Shown here piece by piece: positions 27,056 to 34,724 of a stretch of DNA of 64,000 bases. The translations under genes and the position numbers were made by a program. Source of the stretch: Anaerohalosphaera lusitana (lineage in GTDB: Bacteria; Planctomycetota; Phycisphaerae; Sedimentisphaerales; Anaerohalosphaeraceae); NCBI RefSeq assembly GCF_002007645.1, contig NZ_CP019791.1:3526593-3590592 (forward strand), given 5' to 3'. The notes below the pieces were generated by a model that was not told where the DNA came from, did not search any database, and saw nothing but the letters and a program-made list of their open reading frames with translations. The first letter of the stretch is position 1. The number at the start of each line of letters is the position of its first letter.

Positions 27056-27802
27056 CTATGCTTTGCGTCGATTTCTCAAAACAGCAATACCACCAAGACC
27101 AAACAGAGTCATCGTTATTGGCTCTGGTACAGGTGCATAAGCGCCAGTGGTATCAAAACGAATGTAGTCGATCGTCGCTGTACCACCGCCGGTCTGGGCA
27201 CCCCAGCGACCGATCTTCGAAAATTCCGAAGCGTTATAATCACTGCTGACCATAGCGTCGTAAACCTTCACGCCGTCAAGCCAGATGGTAGTGGCGTTGG
27301 TGCCTCCTTCCACCGCGCCGCGGATGACGTGAAAGCCGTCAGTGAGGTCGGCTGCCACCTCGGCGTCAACACCATTACCGGACGAATCAGGATCGATTCC
27401 TGTCGAAAGGAAATGGATACGAGTTGCTGCCAGTCCGCTGTCGTTGTCACGAACAAATACTTCCCAAACACCCTTATTTTCGGCATTGGCTGAATCGATC
27501 CGAAAGCGGGTTTCCCAGGTCCAGCCGACAGCACTGTCGAAGTTGTCATTGCTGGCATCATGTTCGATTGTCTCATAGCCGCTAGTGACCAGCGTAAGCG
27601 TGCCGTCGCCGTTTACAGCGGTAAAGGGATTGCCGTAACTTGTAGCGGACCAATCGCCCAGTGTAGCAGGATCAACGTCACCTTCGATCTGATCCAGCGT
27701 TGAAACAAAGTTGCCCGAATCACGGATCGCAAACGCTGCATGCACATTGCCTGCTGCAAATACTACTGCCATAACCATTAATAACAAACCAATCTTTTTC
27801 AT
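27056..27802 (-). CDS. PEP-CTERM-anchored lectin-fold protein
   Basis: A 248-residue exported protein. The start at 27802 follows GGAGGT by 8 bases and opens the signal peptide (MKKIGLLLMVMAVVFAAG). The body is one concanavalin-like domain (FVSTLDQIEGDVDPATLGDW through TIDYIRFDTTGAYAP). It ends VPEPITMTLFGLGGIAVL followed by RNRRKA, a PEP-CTERM sorting signal for an exosortase, which is not in this window. The body is nearly identical at DNA level to the first part of the 27935 gene, indicating a recent duplication or gene conversion. Confidence 0.85.
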   Translation of the reverse strand: MKKIGLLLMVMAVVFAAGNVHAAFAIRDSGNFVSTLDQIEGDVDPATLGDWSATSYGNPFTAVNGDGTLTLVTSGYETIEHDASNDNFDSAVGWTWETRFRIDSANAENKGVWEVFVRDNDSGLAATRIHFLSTGIDPDSSGNGVDAEVAADLTDGFHVIRGAVEGGTNATTIWLDGVKVYDAMVSSDYNASEFSKIGRWGAQTGGGTATIDYIRFDTTGAYAPVPEPITMTLFGLGGIAVLRNRRKA

Positions 27803-27934
27803 CGTTACTACCTCCAAAATGCAAACATGAATCATTATTTCCGTAACAGACCATCTGATACAGATCACCTGCGAATTAAATTCGCTGGCATAATATTCAA
27901 ACTACACATCTGAAAATACATACTAAATCTTGTA

Positions 27935-29503
27935 CTATTGCTGATCCGGTGTTCGGCGAACATAATCAGGATCACCTGGAAGATACCCCAGATCACATGA
28001 CGGATCGTTCGGAAGCGAGCAGGCAAGCCATGTCTCCGCCAGTTTCGCAAAATCAGCGAGATCGATCTGGCAGTCATGGTTCATATCCATTCTGTGGTAT
28101 ACATAGTTCTCGTTAATCCCAGCTCCGCATTCATTGTCATATATTACCACTGTTACATTCTGGTTGCCCAGATCGGCATAACCAAGATCGCCTGTCGTTA
28201 TTGTCATCGTAATATCACTGCCGCCATTTGCCCATTCAACAATTTCGTCGTCGACAGCAGTAACTGTAACGGTTTTTGGCCCAATATCTCCCGGCACAAA
28301 AACTAGTTGTGAAGGACTCACCTGTACCTGGTTGGGATCTGCCGGGTCAAAAAGATCGATCACCAAGTCTGATGTTGGCGAGGTCGACAGTGAAACATCA
28401 AATGAATCGGTTTGCGGAAGACCGCCGACACCACCTTCAGCAACTGCGGTGTCACCATCTGTGTGAGACACTAAAATTGCTTGAGAATCGTTGTCAATAA
28501 CGTCAACAGTGAGGCGAGGGATCAAACCGCCTTCAAATTCAGAATCAGCGCTGGAAACCACAGGAACAATAGTGATTGTCTCTGTCTCTTCAAGCGTTGA
28601 ATCTTCAAGAGACTCGACGGTTACCATCTGGGGCTGATCCCAGTCTTCGGTCGTAAATGTCAGTATTACAGGTTCTGTGGTTCCATTCAATGTCATATTC
28701 GGATCGTTTGCGTCGAGCTCTACATTCACGTCTGCCGTTGGCGCAAAATCCAATACCACATCAAAAGAACTAGCTGCACCTTCAAGCATTGAGATGCTGT
28801 CAGGTGTTATTGTTCCAACAGGTACTGGTGCATAAGCGCCAGTCGTATCAAAACGAATGTAGTCGATCGTCGCTGTACCACCGCCGGTCTGGGCACCCCA
28901 GCGACCGATCTTCGAAAATTCCGAAGCGTTATAATCGCTGCTGACCTGAGCGTCGTAAACCTTCACGCCGTCAAGCCAGATGGTAGTGGCGTTGGTGCCT
29001 CCTTCGACCGCACCTCGGATTACGTGAAAGCCGTCAGTGAGGTCGGCAGCTATCTCCGCGTCCACACCATGCCCTGATGTATCGGGGTCGATTCCTGTCG
29101 AAAGGAAGTGGATACGAGTTGCTGCCAGTCCGTTGTCGTTGTCGCGAACAAATATTTCCCATACACCCAGGTTTTCGGTATTGGCTGAATCGATCCGAAA
29201 GCGGGTTTCCCAGGTCCAGCCGACAGCGCTGTCGAAGTCATCATTGCTGGCATTATGTTCGATTGTCTCATAGCCGCTGTCGGTAGTGACCATCGTAAGC
29301 GTGCCGTCGCCGTTTACGGCAGTAAAAGGGTTGCCGTAACTTGTAGCGGACCAATCGCCCAATGTAGCAGGATTAACGTCCCCTTCGATCTGATCCAGCG
29401 TTGAAACAAAGTTGGCCGAATCACGGGTCGCAAACTCTGCATGTACACTTCCTGCTGCAAATACTACTGCCATAACCATTAGTAACAAACTAAACCTTCT
29501 CAT
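27935..29503 (-). CDS. Secreted lectin-fold / Calx-beta protein with C-terminal dockerin-like motif
   Basis: An exported protein of about 522 residues. The start is 29503 (second of two adjacent ATGs), 7 bases after GGAGGT, opening the signal MRRFSLLLMVMAVVFAAG. Residues about 22-235 are the same concanavalin-like domain as in 27056. Two Calx-beta-like repeats follow (around VGTITPDSISMLEGAASSFD and TAVAEGGVGGLPQTDSFDVS), then a dockerin-like end (MDMNHDCQIDLADFAKLAE, TWL). It has the binding module of its paralogue but a different end, so the two may be anchored by different routes. It lies directly downstream of the FecR-like gene. Confidence 0.8.
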   Translation of the reverse strand: MRRFSLLLMVMAVVFAAGSVHAEFATRDSANFVSTLDQIEGDVNPATLGDWSATSYGNPFTAVNGDGTLTMVTTDSGYETIEHNASNDDFDSAVGWTWETRFRIDSANTENLGVWEIFVRDNDNGLAATRIHFLSTGIDPDTSGHGVDAEIAADLTDGFHVIRGAVEGGTNATTIWLDGVKVYDAQVSSDYNASEFSKIGRWGAQTGGGTATIDYIRFDTTGAYAPVPVGTITPDSISMLEGAASSFDVVLDFAPTADVNVELDANDPNMTLNGTTEPVILTFTTEDWDQPQMVTVESLEDSTLEETETITIVPVVSSADSEFEGGLIPRLTVDVIDNDSQAILVSHTDGDTAVAEGGVGGLPQTDSFDVSLSTSPTSDLVIDLFDPADPNQVQVSPSQLVFVPGDIGPKTVTVTAVDDEIVEWANGGSDITMTITTGDLGYADLGNQNVTVVIYDNECGAGINENYVYHRMDMNHDCQIDLADFAKLAETWLACSLPNDPSCDLGYLPGDPDYVRRTPDQQ

Positions 29504-29552
29504 CATGAATACCTCCAAAAAAATATATATTGTGATTTTGATCAACACTAAA

Positions 29553-31067
29553 CTAACGCTTAACATTCAGAACCAAACTGAGATTGTCAGCGTAAGAGTC
29601 GGCAGCATCAGAGTCATCACTTGAAAGCTGTCTCCCCTGTAACTCTACAAGTATCGTACGGCAATTGAAAGGAAGCGTCCCCGTCTTCTCTCGCCTGACG
29701 AAACCTGTCTGGTTGTTTCGCTCTGTCGGTTCAACAGGTCCGATCTGAGATTTGCCCAGTGGATTGCCGTTAGAATCCAAAAAGGTCAATTTGAGTTCTA
29801 CCGGATTATCCTGATCTTCCCATCCTCCAAGCCAGCCGCTTAAGTCATAACTCACTGCCCCATGGTCCACGTAATAAAACAATTTTGATATATCAATATT
29901 TTGAGATATTGTGCTGTTATGCAAACTGTGGAAGAAATTATTGCCCCTATTAGGAGGCAGCACTTCCTCGCTTAAATCCGGAACACGAAATTCATTGGTC
30001 TCAAATAATTTATAATTAACAGCAATAGCTTGCGAATCATCTTCCCATCCACTTATATGCATATTCTCGTGCAGCTGAGCAGCAGACACCATTCCCTCGT
30101 CCTGTTCAAAATCACCGTTGACAATCAAATTTTGACCGAACAGTTTTCGTGCTTGTTCTATCTCATTTACGCTCCGAACAAACGGCTTATCCCAACTATC
30201 CACTTTGCTAATACTCTGATCTTGAACGCAAGCTGCCTTACCCGCTATTAATCTCTGAGACTTTTTGTATACTTTCACATCCGAACCGACGCGAAGATCA
30301 ATCTCACCTTTGGCAACGTATGCGTTAGTATTCCCCCTCGAATCGACTAATATCCCAAACTCAGTGCCATAATCAACAACAGTTGCTCCGGGCGATCTGA
30401 CCATAAAGCCAGCATTATACTCACATTTCGCCCAGAGTTTTCCAAACTGCATGAACATCTCATTTTCAGCTTCTAGATTGAATTTCGCAGGGCCTTCAAT
30501 TGTAACGACAGAACCATCATAAAATGTGATCTCAGCGACTCCTTTTGTCAATCGCAATGAACCGGGGCGAAGTTTATCGCCAGGGACTAGCACATCTGGG
30601 CCTTCTCCCCATTGAGCATCAACTGAATTTGTAAAAACTGCCACCGGTTCAGATTTTGGTGTCAAAAGAACTGTGACCATTAGAAAGAACAATGTAACGG
30701 ATGAAATGATTGCGGTGTACAATGTTATCTTGTTTATTTTGTTTGGCCGCTTTTCAACCTGAGAAGTATGGGTGGGGACAGGTTCGTTAGACTTTGGAAT
30801 TACAACTTCCGGTGCAGTCATTTCTGTATATGCAAGTGATCTCCAGAGCTCGACATCTAAAAGTTCCGACTCATCTTGATCGCTGATACACTCGATATTT
30901 TGCAGAGCAACCTGGGTAGCAATACATTCAAGATAATAATCTCGTGCTTGTGAATCATTGATAATAAGATTATTAAGCTTCAGGGCCTGCTGTTCATTTA
31001 GAGAGCCATTGACAGCAAGAAGCACCAGTTTGCTTATGATGCGATAATTCTCTATGTGTTCGTTCAT
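29553..31067 (-). CDS. FecR-domain transmembrane regulator/sensor
   Basis: A 504-residue protein. The N-terminal helical region (GSLNEQQALKLNNLII) resembles anti-sigma helices. One transmembrane segment spans residues 114-135 (ITLYTAIISSVTLFFLMVTV). A FecR-like beta domain occupies about 165-265 (GVAEITFYDGSVVTIEGPAK, VRSPGATVVDYGTEFGI). A C-terminal jelly-roll-like region follows (NLIVNGDFEQDEG, VELKLTFLDSNG). It begins 6 bases after the sigma gene. In Planctomycetota such pairs are thought to form a membrane signal switch; that role is inferred here from order and domains. Confidence 0.85.
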   Translation of the reverse strand: MNEHIENYRIISKLVLLAVNGSLNEQQALKLNNLIINDSQARDYYLECIATQVALQNIECISDQDESELLDVELWRSLAYTEMTAPEVVIPKSNEPVPTHTSQVEKRPNKINKITLYTAIISSVTLFFLMVTVLLTPKSEPVAVFTNSVDAQWGEGPDVLVPGDKLRPGSLRLTKGVAEITFYDGSVVTIEGPAKFNLEAENEMFMQFGKLWAKCEYNAGFMVRSPGATVVDYGTEFGILVDSRGNTNAYVAKGEIDLRVGSDVKVYKKSQRLIAGKAACVQDQSISKVDSWDKPFVRSVNEIEQARKLFGQNLIVNGDFEQDEGMVSAAQLHENMHISGWEDDSQAIAVNYKLFETNEFRVPDLSEEVLPPNRGNNFFHSLHNSTISQNIDISKLFYYVDHGAVSYDLSGWLGGWEDQDNPVELKLTFLDSNGNPLGKSQIGPVEPTERNNQTGFVRREKTGTLPFNCRTILVELQGRQLSSDDSDAADSYADNLSLVLNVKR

Positions 31068-31072
31068 ATCTG

Positions 31073-31630
31073 TTATTCAGTCGCCAAAGTTAACCGTACG
31101 CACCTAATGAGGGCATCCTGTATACGCGACAGGATCCTGTAGATTGTTTTCGAGCTCCTCCCCAACCGCTCTGCCATAACTTCAACAGGCAATTCGTTGT
31201 CATATCGCAAGTGAAGCACGGTCTGATCACTACTGTTGAGTTTTTTTACACAGCTTCTTAATGCTTCTATTCGTGGATCGATATGCTTGAAAACTTTATC
31301 AGATTTACTTTCAAGTACCTCGATGGCTTGGTCGCTTAAATAGAATTGCTTATTCTTTCCTGAATGCTTTTGACGGTAATTCATTATTTTGTATCGTGCA
31401 ATTTTTATCCCCCACGCCGAGAAGTCAGTGTCTTGCTCGAAGTCATCGAATTTCTCCCACATCGTCACACTTGTTTCTTGCATAATGTCATCGGCATCAG
31501 TTTTTTGGGGAGTCAAACTGAGTACAAAACCATAAATCCTGCTCTGATTAAGGCTCATTAGCTGCAAAAAACGCTGAATACGCTCATTCTGTGGGTGGTT
31601 ATGGCTGTTGTTAGTTCCAATTCCCTGCAT
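31073..31630 (-). CDS. ECF-like sigma factor (Rhodopirellula/Verrucomicrobium type)
   Basis: About 185 residues from the ATG at 31630 (AGGG about 10 bases upstream; the frame opens further out at 31669). Region 2 includes FLQLMSLNQSRIYGFVLSLT, ADDIMQETSVTMWEKF and FSAWGIKIARYKIMNYRQK. Region 4 includes LNSSDQTVLHLRYDNELPVE and MAERLGRSSKTIYRILSRIQ. The combination matches the sigma subfamily found with FecR-like proteins. It probably drives the downstream lectin-fold genes. Confidence 0.88.
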   Translation of the reverse strand: MQGIGTNNSHNHPQNERIQRFLQLMSLNQSRIYGFVLSLTPQKTDADDIMQETSVTMWEKFDDFEQDTDFSAWGIKIARYKIMNYRQKHSGKNKQFYLSDQAIEVLESKSDKVFKHIDPRIEALRSCVKKLNSSDQTVLHLRYDNELPVEVMAERLGRSSKTIYRILSRIQDALIRCVRLTLATE

Positions 31631-31797
31631 AAAGCACGCCCTGCCTGACAAATATGTAAGTTTCAACACTTATTGCCGCTAATGCGGTTCCATGAGGATA
31701 CCGCTTTCCTACTAGGGATATTTCACGTTGCGGCCAAAATTCTCACGTTTTTTAAAATTCTTCTGCCTGGAAGCCATCTCTAAACTGCTTTTAGGAG

Positions 31798-32045
31798 CCC
31801 TCTTACGAAACGCAAGAATCACAGTACCGAACATATAAGTCAAGATTTCCGTCAGGCGGACGCTGTTATCGGCTCCGGCGGTACGGTTCAGCAGGCCTGC
31901 CGCAAGCTGGGCATCAGCGAAGCGACCCGTTACAACTGGCGAAAGCAGTACGGCCGCATCAAGCTCGACCAGATCAAGACCTTGCAGAAAGATCCCCCCC
32001 GTCCCGGAGACGCAAGACGGCCGAGCATATTCAACAGACCTTGTG
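31798..32045 (+). pseudogene. Relic of an IS3-family orfA
   Basis: Closely related to the start of the intact IS3 element (from 56666). The start codon is now ACG and CGAAACGCAAGAATCACAGT follows. There are small deletions in the first 20 codons, then a long match through GTACGGTTCAGCAGGCCTGC. After about codon 65 a deletion joins it to the region matching 56956-57000 (CCCGGAGACGCAAGACGG). It is no longer functional and lies just beside inverted-repeat element copy 2. Confidence 0.82.
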
Positions 32046-32098
32046 CCATGCCTGATTAGCGACCGTCTTAAGTCTCATTAGATTGGCATAAAAAGCAA

Positions 32099-32258
32099 GG
32101 GAGCTCTAATAATTGCTTTTGAGCGGCAAGTAGAAGATTTTTGGGTTCCGACAAGGAAGGCAAATCAGCTTTAGTTGTAGCTAAAGCGGTTTTTGTCTGA
32201 CGCCGCTCGGAATCAAAAAGATTCGCTTGACCGCCAAAATGAATTCTTAGAGGTGCCC
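32099..32258. repeat. Inverted-repeat element (MITE-like), copy 2
   Basis: About 90% identical to copy 1 at 21950-22110, in the same orientation. It is flanked by GCAA on both sides (32095-32098 and 32259-32262), a different 4-bp duplication from copy 1, which supports independent insertion. One base is missing near the left end. Confidence 0.82.
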
Positions 32259-32262
32259 GCAA

Positions 32263-32520
32263 GATAATGAAAGTAAGATATGAGAAAAATCACATGCTGA
32301 AAGTACTGGAACTAAACGAAAGGAACATAAAGTGACTCTTACAAAGCAATTTCATGCGATTACTCTGAATGAACTGCCCGGCCAGCAACTGCCCCTGAAA
32401 TTTTCCCCCTAAAAACACGGTTTACCTAAAAAAATTACAGATTCCCCATTTTCTTACCGAAAAGTTAGTACACAATCCTTGCATACTCAGCCACAGACTA
32501 TTAAGTTATTGCCTGATGTG
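32263..32520. other. Intergenic region, nothing recognised
   Basis: AT-rich sequence between the repeat element and the stem-loop region. No coding sequence or clear promoter was seen; TTGCCT at 32510-32515 with TATATG at 32536-32541 is a poor candidate (20-bp spacer). Confidence 0.3.
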
Positions 32521-32570
32521 AGGATTATTACGATTATATGAATTTTGCGGGATAATCGTAATTTTCCTTA
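32521..32570 (+). ncRNA. Long stem-loop, possible small RNA
   Basis: ATTACGATTAT (32528-32538) pairs perfectly with ATAATCGTAAT (32553-32563). After a 2-base mismatch the stem continues with GAGGA against TCCTT, about 16 pairs in all with a 14-base loop. With the plus-strand terminator at 32662-32694 it suggests a structured transcript of about 150-180 bases. There is no open reading frame of note on that strand. Confidence 0.35.
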
Positions 32571-32661
32571 AAGAATTGGAAACAGCTTTTTCGATAATAA
32601 AAATGGAAAAGCTAGTTTTATGCCCAAGAGGCCAAGCTAAACTTTTCATCACCCTCCTCCG

Positions 32662-32694
32662 AAGCCAGATTCTCAAGTAGGATCTGGCTTTTTT
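32662..32694 (+). terminator. Rho-independent terminator without an annotated upstream gene
   Basis: AAGCCAGAT (32662-32670) pairs with ATCTGGCTT (32682-32690), and the T-run continues to 32694. The nearest plus-strand gene upstream is the broken IS3 relic, so it probably ends an unrecognised transcript. Confidence 0.75.
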
Positions 32695-32812
32695 CATGCG
32701 CTGAACAATACAGCCATACTGTTCGGCTCTCGCCGTGATATTATCGGACGCCCCTACTCCTACCCCATTACATCACAGCAATTGAATCCGCACCGGCCCA
32801 ACTGACTTCTCC

Positions 32813-34126
32813 TCATTTCTGCTTAGGGAACGTCAGCGTATCCCGCAAATACTCAAACTCGGGCCTGGGCTCGATCGGCTCAGTCTTCAATCTGCCGTTC
32901 TCGGGCAGCCTCAGCGTCTCTCTGTTCCGAATTTCCTCGAAACGCTTCATCTGATAATCCGAAGGCTTATCCTCAGGCTTGTAAATGTGAGGGGATATCA
33001 GCACCACCAGCTCCGAATTCGTCACAACTGTCTTATCGCTTGAAAACAGCCAACCAAGCAGCGGCAGATCACCCAGCAAAGGTATCTTGTCCTGCGTCAG
33101 CTTAGTATCCTTCCTCCTGAGCCCGCCAAGCGCAAGCACCTGTCCGTCCTTCATCAAAAGCGTTGTCTTCGCCTCACGCTTGTTCACGATCGGAACATTG
33201 CTGTTCACCCCCGCCGTACCGGTATTCACACTCTGCTGCGGATAAACATCCAGCATGATCTCCCCGTCATCCGTCACACGCGGAATAACCTCCAGCGTAA
33301 TACCGGCATCCTTGAATCGCGTCGACGTGATCGCCTCCTGGCTCCCAACCCCGCCCGTCGACTGTGTCAGCTCGGTATACGGTATCTCCTCCACAGTCTG
33401 TATATGTGCCGGATGACCGCTAACCACCAACACCCGCGGACTCGCGAGTATCTCGACGTTCCTCTCCTGCTGCAGAAGATTAACCGTCGTACTCACGCTG
33501 TTCTGTATAAGATTGAACGATCCGCCCTCACTTAGCGTATTCAGCGTCTGCGTATAATTCACACTGTGCGGCGAACCTGCCTCTTTGAACAGATCCTCCC
33601 AGTTCACACCTATCTCCGTATCATCGCTCAGCAGAACATCCAGTATCACAACCTCTATAAGCACCTGCTGCGGCGTCTGATCCGCCTTGCGTATCTGCGC
33701 CAGAATATTGTCCAGATTCTCCCGGCTGTCACAAATTATCAGTGTGTTCGTATTCTCATCAACCGCCGCGCTGCCCCACTCCGTCAGCAGCGATCCGACT
33801 GCAGGCAGGACCTTCTCAGCATCGAGATACTTGAGCATCATCGACTCGATAAACATCGCGGGCCGCTCTTTCACAGGCTCCATAACCATCTTACGCCCTA
33901 CAGCAACCGGCTCCTCATCAATCTCAACCTCAACTTCAGGCTCGGGCTCCTCAGGCGGAACGACTATCTCGAACGGATCTGCCTTGCCCACCTTGATACC
34001 CTCAGCAGGCTTGACGTCCTCGATCACCTCCGCATTACCAGCATCCTCTGATTCCGCCGTCTCCGCCCATACAACACTAGAGCATAACAGCATAACAAAT
34101 ATTATCATAAAACGAATATTAACCAT
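32813..34126 (-). CDS. Secretin (type II secretion/type IV pilus outer-membrane channel)
   Basis: A 437-residue exported protein with a Sec signal (MIIFVMLLCSSVVWAE), then an acidic linker rich in Glu/Pro. One small N-domain follows (YLDAEKVLPAVGSLLTEWG, TNTLIICDSRENLDNILAQI), then the secretin domain (QVLIEVVILDVLLSD, EILASPRVLVVSGHPAHIQT, LEVIPRVTDDGEIMLDVYPQ, LPLLGDLPLLGWLFSS). It is much shorter than GspD or PilQ because it lacks the other N-domains. It is last in the operon and overlaps the PilO-like gene by 8 bases. It forms the outer-membrane pore for the apparatus encoded upstream. Confidence 0.9.
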   Translation of the reverse strand: MVNIRFMIIFVMLLCSSVVWAETAESEDAGNAEVIEDVKPAEGIKVGKADPFEIVVPPEEPEPEVEVEIDEEPVAVGRKMVMEPVKERPAMFIESMMLKYLDAEKVLPAVGSLLTEWGSAAVDENTNTLIICDSRENLDNILAQIRKADQTPQQVLIEVVILDVLLSDDTEIGVNWEDLFKEAGSPHSVNYTQTLNTLSEGGSFNLIQNSVSTTVNLLQQERNVEILASPRVLVVSGHPAHIQTVEEIPYTELTQSTGGVGSQEAITSTRFKDAGITLEVIPRVTDDGEIMLDVYPQQSVNTGTAGVNSNVPIVNKREAKTTLLMKDGQVLALGGLRRKDTKLTQDKIPLLGDLPLLGWLFSSDKTVVTNSELVVLISPHIYKPEDKPSDYQMKRFEEIRNRETLRLPENGRLKTEPIEPRPEFEYLRDTLTFPKQK

Positions 34127-34724
34127 CGGATAGGGCCTCCCTGTCCTGCAATATATTGATCGTTATCTTCATGCTGCACTCCAGCTTTCCTTTATTGAGC
34201 TGGTCCACAGACATTAGTATATCTCTTACCACAACTTCCTGCGGCATATCATCCAGCGAACCCAGAAACTGCATCAACCCCGCATAAGAACCGGAAAACC
34301 TCAGCTTCGCCGTCTTCTGCGTCACCGGGCTGATCCCTCCCTCTTCTTTTTTGTTGGCTTTATCCGTCGCCGTATTGATATAGGTCAGCGCAAGGATCGA
34401 ACATCCCGCCTCCTCCAGCATCGTCTCGACCGAATAGAAAAACTCACGAGCATCATTAGTAGTAAAAAAGTACTGACTCTGCACTTCCAGAGAGTCCTTG
34501 AGATCAGTGATCTCCCGTTCCTTCTTACTCACCTTCGCCCGGATCACCATCGCCTTCTTCCCGCTGTTCTGCAGCATATGATACTGCTGCTGCGCCGCCT
34601 TGAGACATACCGTCTGAGGCGAAACGATCCAGTTATACGCCGCAAACGCGATAAGACACACGCTCGACACACCGATCAGAATTCGTGAAGAAGGTGTTGT
34701 TTTGTATACGTTATTCGGAAGCAT
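34119..34724 (-). CDS. PilO/GspM-like inner-membrane assembly protein
   Basis: A 201-residue protein with one N-terminal transmembrane helix (RILIGVSSVCLIAFAAYNWI, residues 10-32), a coiled segment (VSKKEREITDLKDSLEVQSQ) and a ferredoxin-like periplasmic domain (LRFSGSYAGLMQFLGSLDDM) typical of PilO/GspM. It pairs with the PilN-like part of the preceding protein to form the inner-membrane platform. Overlaps: 14 bases with the gene before it, 8 with the secretin gene. Confidence 0.8.
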   Translation of the reverse strand: MLPNNVYKTTPSSRILIGVSSVCLIAFAAYNWIVSPQTVCLKAAQQQYHMLQNSGKKAMVIRAKVSKKEREITDLKDSLEVQSQYFFTTNDAREFFYSVETMLEEAGCSILALTYINTATDKANKKEEGGISPVTQKTAKLRFSGSYAGLMQFLGSLDDMPQEVVVRDILMSVDQLNKGKLECSMKITINILQDREALSDG

